Assembly: GCF_029227915.1 (NCBI RefSeq)
Contig: NC_079883.1
Span: forward strand, 19,656,001-19,720,000
Length of the DNA stretch: 64,000 nt
Source: Hydractinia symbiolongicarpus
Lineage: Eukaryota; Cnidaria; Hydrozoa; Anthoathecata; Hydractiniidae
Direction: 5' to 3'
Shown here: positions 57,956-64,000 of the stretch, in pieces
How the letters are laid out: the number at the start of each line of letters is the position of its first letter
How positions within the stretch are numbered: the stretch's first letter is position 1
Program-made: the position numbers and the translations under genes
Notes under the pieces: generated by a model
Told to the model about the DNA's origin: nothing
Seen by the model: the letters and a program-made list of their open reading frames with translations, nothing else
The model's database searches: none

Positions 57956-59139
57956 TTAGTACTCCACCCTATCCAATCTACCATCCACGTTATTAATCTG
58001 CGCATCCATCAGGAGGTATACATAACATTTGAATTCGCCGGTTCCATCGGCTTCCTTGGTGATATGTAGGGTGATGCCATCACTTACCCGCTGTAGTGGT
58101 CTACAACTACCATGCAGCACATTATTGGGGGAGCTCCGAAAGTCCACAAACAGGGCATACCTTTTATTAAAAAACTTTCCGATGGTTACATTGGAGTTCC
58201 GCGTCTGCCAAAGATATGGACGATCTGTTCCAGATGATCCTTGGGAAGCATGGCATAGCTATAAAGCTCGTTGAGCTCCCCCTCGACAGTGACGCTAATC
58301 TTCTCGATTTTAGGGTTGTACAACGTTTCGTTAACACCGGCATAGGGCTTCATTTTTTCAGGGTCTAAAAACAGTAGCAGTACGCCCTTGAACGATTTTG
58401 ATGGTGAGTCGATCTGGAGGTTATAGCTAGTATCGGATTTCTTCATGGTAAGTACCTTCATCCTGAGTACTCTTTCATAAGGCAGGGCAAGCCTCGAATA
58501 TCTTGACATCATCGCATTTGCCAGGCCTTCATTAGTAATCTTATCAAATTCTAGTCTGATATTACTAATTTTATACGTAGCATCAGCTGCTTTGGCTCTC
58601 GTGCTCCCCATGGCTGCCGTCTCTGCATCCTTGATGACGTCGCTGTAGGGCGCGAAATTGATGATGAATTGCAATCTGTCGTACAGGCCTGCCGGATATA
58701 ACGGCATATCCCGTGTCAACTCGAACATTTTTCCTATGGGTATACAGAAGGTGTTCCCATAGGCTCCCACATGACCGGTTGCCTTGACCTGTAGGGCCCT
58801 GATCGTTCCGTCGTTGGGATTGATACCCTCTAATATAAGGTTATTGTTGCGCTCAAACTTGGATAGCGAGATGTCCCTATACAATGCCAGGATATTGTAA
58901 TCAGAGATACTTTGAACCTCCTTGTTATTTAGAGTAATGCGTAGATTTTTTACCAGACCTTTCCCTATATTCGATGCGATCGTACGTGGTGGCATATTTG
59001 GAATGTCGACATACAGATCTTCTTTCTGGTCAATGGTTGATGGGGTATGGGAAATCTGGACTCTTTGCCGGTGTCCCTTCATACCAAGAAGCTGTATGCT
59101 CTCGGCGTAAGGGTCCATCAGTATACCATATGCGTTCAT
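57956..59139 (-). pseudogene. Probable double-jelly-roll major capsid protein, one frameshift
   Basis: Structural protein expected to form the virion shell. Start MNAYGILMDPYAESIQLLG at 59139; the frame is open further upstream but that sequence belongs to the divergent neighbour. Conserved-looking blocks in order: LVKNLRITLNNKEVQSISDY, GAYGNTFCIPIGKMFELTRD, LYPAGLYDRLQF, YKISNIRLEFDKITNEGLA, YERVLRMKVLTMKKSDTSYN, YNPKIEKISVTVEGELNELY. One frameshift at about 58,185 separates the last 75 residues (VDFRSSPNNVLHGSCRPLQ onward), giving about 390 in total. I assign it from resemblance to cnidarian Polinton capsid proteins; a structure prediction would settle it. Confidence 0.65.
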
Positions 59140-59167
59140 TATATATTTATTATATGGCTGTAAATAA

Positions 59168-59663
59168 ATGGATAACCCAGTATTCACACCCGAGGAGGAT
59201 ATTGGTAAGCATGATGATAAAGGCGACAAAGAGGATACCCAGCAATCAACGCAATTACCCGGAACATCGGGTACTTCAACGCCGGGACAGCAGGGAGGTG
59301 CGCGTAGACGATTGGCGCAAAAGACCAAGCTATTTCATATATACACATCTTAGAGACGGACTCGGTATGACGCCCAATGCAATGCATTACGATAGGTTCC
59401 GAATGGATGAGAGGGGTAAACTTATATTAAAGAGGGTTGTGACGGGGAAAAGATCACTAGCGGAAGTACCATTAACGTTGGAAGATGGTAATTTTCCAAC
59501 TATTGGACAGCTCGAAAAGAGGCTGGGTAGTGCGCGTATGAAGGCAATAGGTTTTGATAAATATCAAACACCCAACAAAGGTGGTAGGACAGAGGCCCAG
59601 AATCTTATCCGTGATGTTAATGTCCTTATGAATAGGGATGAGGATGATGAGAGGACCCCTTGA
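59168..59663 (+). pseudogene. Hypothetical protein divergent to the capsid gene, one frameshift
   Basis: Starts MDNPVFTPEEDIGKHDDKGD, an acidic, disordered N-terminus with many T, G and Q. A frameshift near 59,330-59,345 leads into LGMTPNAMHYDRFRMDERGK and ends NVLMNRDEDDERTP. Its start is 28 bases from the capsid start, so the two share a small divergent promoter region. I do not recognise it. Confidence 0.55.
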
Positions 59664-60420
59664 TAAGGCCTGATGTGATGGAGATGGAGACGATCGATAG
59701 TATTCAAAATTATGCCCAGGACGTTGAAGGCTGTATAGATACCTCATTTGCAGGCATTGACGATGATGCCCCTGAGGTTGATATGAAATCATTAAAAATC
59801 GAAATTGAGACCCTTAAGAAGAATATGAAGGAGGTGAGGGTCGAAATTATAAAATATGATAGCGACATCAGGACAAAGGAGGGTAAATTGAAAGAGAAAC
59901 TCAAGAAGCAGAAGGCCGGGGCGAAAATGCCTCAGGAGATTGCCAGGCTGGAGAAAGGTATTGATCAATTAAAGAAGGATAAAAATATTGCACTCGGTAG
60001 GCATGGTCTAATTTCCTCCGAGGTTTTTAAGCATCTACGGAATACTAAGCCTGAGTTGATAAAGATTGCCGGGGATGACATGCTTGAAAAACTTAAAACA
60101 CTCTTCCGTGAACAGGGGTTAACCATAGCAAAGCATCGTTTCTGCTGTAGGTCTACTAATTTCCACCATTGTTATTGCTGTTACAGGAGGAGAGGGTGCG
60201 GCAGCAGGTGCTGCAGGGGGGACCGCAGAGGGTGGTGAAAAAGGGTTTGTGCAAAAGCCTGAAATACCTAGCAGGTAAAGCAGGTGCTGCATTGCCGGGT
60301 ATTATAGGTACAGTGGTCTCCTTCCTTCTAAGAGTAGCGTCAACCATCGTTACATATGCAGCTAAACATCTGTATATCGTCATTGCGGGAGCTGCCGGAC
60401 TAGTCGTGTTATACATATAA
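59660..60420 (+). pseudogene. Coiled-coil protein with C-terminal membrane segments, two frameshifts
   Basis: The first 165 residues include two strong coiled coils (LKIEIETLKKNMKEVRVEII, EIARLEKGIDQLKKDKNIAL) and a LKTLFREQGLTIAK end. Coding then shifts frame into a hydrophobic/Gly-Ala stretch (AVGLLISTIVIAVTGGEGAA) and again into ALPGIIGTVVSFLLRVAST and HLYIVIAGAAGLVVLYI. The intact form would have about 250 residues with two or three membrane segments. It overlaps the upstream gene by four bases. It may be a virion membrane or fusion-like protein, but the sequence alone does not show that. Confidence 0.6.
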
Positions 60421-61534
60421 TAAGCCTAGTATGATGCCTACACCTATGGTGATTAATGAGGCCTTGGTATCCTCGTGTTGATTTTGTGAGGGTTGTTCGG
60501 GTATGGAGGACTATGTTGTGGGGCCGGGAGGTATGGATGGTATAGCCTGTATGGTATGATTGGGAACATGTATAGGAGGTATAGGGGACCCGGCATGCCT
60601 TGGGGTATGTATGGGTGTTTTGATAGTGTGCCTGAAGGATGTGGCAGACGCATGCCGCACAACATGCTTATTATTTAGATCAAGCCGGATACCAATCATC
60701 GCACTTGCAGGTGCAATCAAAATATTATTGTTATACCCGACAATCCTCCCCATACGCAGATTCATGTCGGAGGGCAGCATATGCACATGGTGCATGACAG
60801 CAAAATTTACGGGAGTCCGGGCATACTACAGTACTTTTTGGAATTCCGTAATATCATGACTTAAATTCTCCTGACGTTGAACCATAGCCTCAAATTTCTG
60901 TACCAGAATTTGCCTTGCTGTGTAGTTATCCGCATCAGATCCAATTAGGGATGCTTTGGCACCTACCTGGGACCCAAGTAACAGGACTACGTAAACCTGG
61001 ATACTCTCGCTTAACTTGTCAGGCCTTGGATGTCAGGCCTTTACTTATGGGCATAATAAACTTACCCCAGTCCTCATCAATTTGTGGTCACCATCTACCA
61101 TTTGTCAATGAGGACATGACAGCCTTGAATTTATACAAGGCATTAGGACTTGCATCATACTAACGGCATACCTGTGCATACCCGGATGTTAAGTAGGGAT
61201 TTTTGTACTGTGAGAAGCCATCATCGTAGGGCATGGGGGCCTTCATTCTTGCCAGGACACGACGCATGTGCTAATAGGCATGGAATTTATAAATAGAGTT
61301 TATAAGGGGCACTGAGCCCGTCATGTGCTTGGCACATATGCCTAATGCCGTAGTCGCGCAATGGGTGGCGAAATTGACCTGGATATTCCAATAGCCCAAT
61401 GCCTGACCCTTCCACCCTACTTGAACCGGGTCATCAAGGTGGGTTGTTGGAACTTTTAAAGCATACTTGGTAAACTCGGGGAATACCACAGAAATATGGG
61501 GGTCTGTACTCACGTACAGGTACTGATGATCCAA
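60409..61534 (-). pseudogene. Hypothetical structural-type protein with multiple stops
   Basis: Starts MDHQYLYVSTDPHISVVFPE. The frame runs through TAG (61273), then TAG, TGA and TGA stops at about 61,163, 61,091 and 61,034, changes frame near 60,965, and meets two further TAG stops (near 60,828 and 60,513). Readable blocks include DWGKFIMPISKGLTSKA, FEAMVQRQENLSHDI and MLPSDMNLRMGRIVGYNNNI. The end is a proline-rich stretch followed by a membrane segment (ASLITIGVGIILGLLYV). It overlaps the convergent gene by 12 bases. Family not recognised. Confidence 0.5.
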
Positions 61535-61634
61535 ATAGGTTATACTAAGCGGCTATTCTCCCCCGTTACTTTTATACTTTGCCGAATGGTTGTATTGATA
61601 GATATTCATTCCTTTTCTTGTTAGAAGAAAGGAG

Positions 61635-62295
61635 ATGAAACAACTGTACATCACTGATATCCATAAACCTACCATATTCGAAGACTACCTGGGACAGGAC
61701 ACCCGAATAGCACTGAATTCCATCAGTATCAGACCGGGATGGCTGAACCTATATAGCAACAATGATATCACTATACGGAAAGTGGGGCCTGATCAGAGGG
61801 TTACTCGAATTGAGATTATGAATGGCCTGTATAGGATCGAGGATATCGCGTCCATTGTGAATAGCCAGGCGGAAGATAAAATCAAACTGTGTGTTTTCAA
61901 AAATGCCTACTGGACTCCGTGTTGGCGATGGGTATAGGGTGGTGATCGGTAGGCAATTGCAAGAGCTTTTAGGATTAACCTGCAAAAAAATATTACACAA
62001 AGGGTGACTACAATACCATATATAGAACCGATATATACCAAAAATTAAGACTCATTTGTCCAAAATTGGATGAAGACGACTGCCTATTGGATGGCAAAAA
62101 ATCCAAGGTTCTGGAAACAATCCCACCCGGGAGTTAAATGCCTGGGGAGAAATGCTGACCTGGACCTTTGACACCCCTGTATACCTTCCCTTAAAAGGGT
62201 CTACAGACCGTCTTGAGTTTATGCTGACAGATGTGTACCATCACGAGAAGAACGTCACGTTTTTTGACATCACAATGCATCTGCTGATAGAATAA
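61635..62295 (+). pseudogene. Hypothetical protein, damaged in its second half
   Basis: Starts MKQLYITDIHKPTIFEDYLG and reads cleanly to 61,937 (about 100 residues: LNSISIRPGWLNLYSNNDIT, ITIRKVGPDQRVTRIEI). The middle then changes frame more than once, and the last block, LPLKGSTDRLEFMLTDVYHH to the stop at 62,295, returns to the original frame. Divergent from the minus-strand gene that starts at 61,534. The beta-rich character is compatible with a minor capsid or spike protein, but this is a guess. Confidence 0.5.
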
Positions 62296-62310
62296 AGATA
62301 AGTGATACCA

Positions 62311-62331
62311 GCAAACTTTATCCGAGTTTGC
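62311..62331. terminator. 7-bp hairpin after the 61.6-kb gene
   Basis: GCAAACT (62311-62317) and AGTTTGC (62325-62331) with a 7-nt loop, in the gap between two plus-strand genes. Weak on its own. Confidence 0.25.
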
Positions 62332-62361
62332 CGAGTGCACCCGCACAAGGCTATGATCTGG

Positions 62362-62844
62362 ATGAGTGACAAATTTTCAGGTTAAAAAAATAGAGGAAAT
62401 AGAACAATATCTAAGGGATGAAATAAAGGAGCGGAATAGATTGGCGAAAGAATTCAAGATGCACAACACGTGGTTCAGGATGTGCGACCATGGATTGCTT
62501 GGCGTGAGTGTTATCACGTCGGGGCTTGGGATAGGAGCTATGGTCTCGGGTATGGGGGTACTCTTGGCTTGTGCCATGGGGGGACTCGCGATTGCCGCTG
62601 GCATAGGGCAAGCCGGTCTCCGGAACGCCTCTAAACGGCTGCGTGTTAAGTCCAAAAAACATGAGGGGATAGGACTGCTTGCTGAGGCCAAACTAAACTC
62701 GATTGTGGACCTAATCAGCAAGGCAAGATTGTAAATGCTATCAACGAACAGGAGAGAGCCCAGTTGGTTGCCAAGGGTAAAGATGAAATTATAGAAGACT
62801 TCAATTTGTGCAATATGCAAGCACTATGTAGAGTCTCCACCTGA
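62362..62844 (+). pseudogene. Two-helix hydrophobic (hairpin membrane) protein, frameshifted
   Basis: The start region is damaged (an ATG at 62362 is out of frame with the main frame). The body has an N-terminal charged coil (IEEIEQYLRDEIKERNRLAK), then a long Gly/Ala-rich hydrophobic stretch (HGLLGVSVITSGLGIGAMVS and GMGVLLACAMGGLAIAAGIG), then LLAEAKLNSIVDLISKA. After the stop at 62,734, a second frame continues to 62,844. The architecture is like small pore-forming or virion-membrane proteins. Function unknown. Confidence 0.55.
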
Positions 62845-62865
62845 ATATAGGCCTTAATTTGTATT

Positions 62866-62898
62866 ATATTTTATAGACCTTTTGGGTCTATAAAATAT
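62866..62898. terminator. Perfect 14-bp hairpin between convergent gene ends
   Basis: ATATTTTATAGACC (62866-62879) and GGTCTATAAAATAT (62885-62898) with a 5-nt loop. It lies exactly between the ends of a plus-strand gene (62,844) and a minus-strand gene (62,905). The size and 5-nt loop match the hairpin at 54,005. Confidence 0.5.
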
Positions 62899-62904
62899 AT
62901 GGTT

Positions 62905-63483
62905 CTAGTCCTCGCTTAGTAACCACTCCTTTTTAAAGTCTTTATACCGACATTCTGTGATGTGTGTCTGGGGGTAGTGGTTGTTACCTTGTACGTATAA
63001 AAACAAAAAGGCTTGAATAGCGCTGGCTTGGCAGGGCTCATCATACGGTACGGGCACACCATAGAATTTGGTGGTAATTACGTCCCAGTAATATTGAAGC
63101 TTAGCATTCACATAACGATCCTTTTTTACAGGCTCTGTCGTTAATAGCTCTGATATCAACTCCTCAACCTTTGACCATATTTGACGATACTTTGCAATCC
63201 AATCAGGATATTCCTCACAATCCGGGCTCATTGCCGGTGACGCATTGGCGTTATACTTAGTCACCCCATTCGGGGACCAGATTTTAGGTGTCTTTACCCT
63301 CAAGGCCACCACAAGGTCCTGTGTATGGTACCCTACCACATATTGTTTGTCCTTACCTCCATTGGCAGGCATGGGATCCGATACTGTCAGGTATTCTATC
63401 TTAACATCTTCGATTTTTGTGAAAGTAGCACCAGAATTGTAGAATATATTAGGTTTAACAAATTCGTTCTCAAATTTCAGCAT
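62905..63483 (-). CDS. Hypothetical protein of the virus-like element, 192 residues
   Basis: Frame intact: MLKFENEFVKPNIFYNSGAT, VKIEYLTVSDPMPANGGKD, YVVGYHTQDLVVALRVKTPK, YDEPCQASAIQAFLFLYVQG. No domain recognised. The mixed beta-rich N-terminus and helical C-terminus give no clear class. Its start overlaps the upstream gene by 14 bases, indicating an intact two-gene arrangement. Confidence 0.65.
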   Translation of the reverse strand: MLKFENEFVKPNIFYNSGATFTKIEDVKIEYLTVSDPMPANGGKDKQYVVGYHTQDLVVALRVKTPKIWSPNGVTKYNANASPAMSPDCEEYPDWIAKYRQIWSKVEELISELLTTEPVKKDRYVNAKLQYYWDVITTKFYGVPVPYDEPCQASAIQAFLFLYVQGNNHYPQTHITECRYKDFKKEWLLSED

Positions 63484-63679
63484 CTTGTTTATTGTATATT
63501 TCGAATGATTGCACAGAATTACATGTCATCGTACATACGCAACCACCCCCATTATATGTGATATATTCGTGATAGCAGTACCAGCATAACATTTTACCAC
63601 CTACCACAAACCTACGTCCACAGGTATATTTGTCATATACACCGAGTACCCTTTCACAGTCGTTACAATGCTCATTCAT
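63470..63679 (-). CDS. Small cysteine-rich (zinc-binding) protein
   Basis: 69 residues with pairs CNDC near the start, CGRR, CWYC and CVCTMTC, consistent with one or two zinc sites. Intact and overlapping the next gene by 14 bases. It may be a transcription or DNA-binding accessory protein; this is not demonstrable from sequence. Confidence 0.55.
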   Translation of the reverse strand: MNEHCNDCERVLGVYDKYTCGRRFVVGGKMLCWYCYHEYITYNGGGCVCTMTCNSVQSFEIYNKQDAEI

Positions 63680-63690
63680 TTATTAGGATG

Positions 63691-63816
63691 TCAAGGCGAG
63701 CCTCCAAAGTCCTTAATCCTCTGTTCATTAGGCCTTTCCTTCTCATCTTGTACGCATGCTAGGGTTACAAGTGGTAGGGAGAGACCGAAGGCGGTAAGAA
63801 AGGTCATGAAAATCAT
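63691..63816 (-). CDS. Small protein with N-terminal hydrophobic segment
   Basis: 41 residues: MIFMTFLTAFGLSLPLVTLA, then CVQDEKERPNEQRIKDFGGS. The N-terminus looks like a signal anchor followed by a charged tail. Intact, and in the same direction as its neighbours with an 11-base gap to the cysteine-rich gene. Too short for a family call. Confidence 0.45.
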   Translation of the reverse strand: MIFMTFLTAFGLSLPLVTLACVQDEKERPNEQRIKDFGGSP

Positions 63817-63859
63817 ACTTTTCAAACTATATTGACAGTTGATACACATTTATTATAGG

Positions 63860-64000
63860 TTACACATATGCGAGTACCTCGGGATCCTTTTCAACAGCCT
63901 TATTGCACATGTCCTGTGTCTTGAAACGATCCGATATATATTGGAGCATTTCGGGATTATTTTCAACGGCCCCATTACACATTTCCTGCGTTTTGAACCG
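63860..64000 (-). CDS. DUF4116-like repeat protein, partial at window end
   Basis: C-terminal end of a longer protein, cut by the window edge. Two copies of a repeat are visible: RFKTQEMCNGAVENNPEMLQ and RFKTQDMCNKAVEKDPEVLA, ending YV and the stop. This TxxMCxxAVxxxP pattern is the DUF4116 repeat found in giant viruses and in animal genomes with viral insertions. Role unknown. The visible part is intact. Confidence 0.7.
   Translation of the reverse strand, partial: RFKTQEMCNGAVENNPEMLQYISDRFKTQDMCNKAVEKDPEVLAYV

Larger units (their letters stand above)
50422..64000 (+). mobile_element. Degraded Polinton/Maverick-like (adintovirus-like) element, right end outside window
   Basis: A gene-dense block, visibly less AT-rich than the host DNA, with about twenty closely spaced or overlapping genes on both strands and no introns. 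Diagnostic genes are a protein-primed-type family B DNA polymerase, a DD35E integrase and a probable double-jelly-roll capsid protein, the core set of Polintons. Most genes carry frameshifts or stops, so this is an old endogenous copy. No packaging ATPase or cysteine protease is seen in the visible 13.6 kb; they may lie beyond 64,000 or be lost. The left terminus is about 170 bp (50,422-50,590). Confidence 0.8.

Noticed and set aside
58974-59663. A 229-residue plus-strand protein starting at 58,974
   Set aside because: Its first half lies antisense to the capsid gene and looks non-coding. Only the part after about 59,340 belongs to the real, frameshifted gene starting at 59,168.
62866-62898. 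Bacterial Rho-independent terminator
   Set aside because: The hairpin is AT-rich, lacks a clean T tract on the proper side and lies in an animal genome. A eukaryotic-virus-type transcript-end signal is the better reading.

Overview
The window looks like nuclear DNA of an invertebrate animal, most likely a cnidarian (a hydrozoan would fit). It is very AT-rich, its genes have GT-AG introns, and most of it is transposable elements of animal type. I could not search databases, so the organism is an inference. Only three ordinary host genes are clear: the main coding exon of ribosomal protein S20 (minus strand, about 8.1-8.4 kb), a three-exon ankyrin-repeat gene (plus strand, 21.1-39.4 kb, with a 16.6-kb last intron), and a two-exon two-pore-domain potassium channel (minus strand, 41.9-44.2 kb).

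Layout. 1-7 kb: a short fragment of the terminus of a virus-like element, then an apparently intact piggyBac transposon with a spliced transposase and a 381-bp tandem repeat. 5.9-7.1 and 12.7-13.6 kb: two inverted copies of a minisatellite-bearing repeat. 8.5-11.1 kb: nested inverted-repeat elements inside the apparent RPS20 intron. 12.2-12.6 kb: a 397-bp TA run. 15.0-16.7 kb: a decayed LINE. 19.3-19.9 kb: a head-to-tail array of TC...CTAG units. The long ankyrin intron holds a LINE fragment, HECT and SWIM gene fragments, and a BEL/Pao retroelement split by a 6.9-kb P-like THAP element. That P-like element was itself hit by a pogo/Tigger fragment and a MITE. 44-50 kb is mostly AT-rich repeats.

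From about 50.42 kb to the window end lies a large, less AT-rich, gene-dense virus-like element of the Polinton/Maverick (adintovirus-like) kind. It has a protein-primed-type DNA polymerase B with SAP and endonuclease-VII-like regions, a DD35E integrase, a probable double-jelly-roll major capsid protein, several zinc-ribbon/HNH proteins, a BRO-like gene, coiled-coil/membrane proteins and a DUF4116-like repeat protein. It is a dead copy: the polymerase has lost its catalytic palm, and most genes carry frameshifts or stops. No packaging ATPase or maturation protease is visible in the part shown. Several gene ends carry short perfect hairpins, and the terminus has a small loop that sits in opposite orientation in the fragment at 1.1-1.4 kb. 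These are the most interesting features here.
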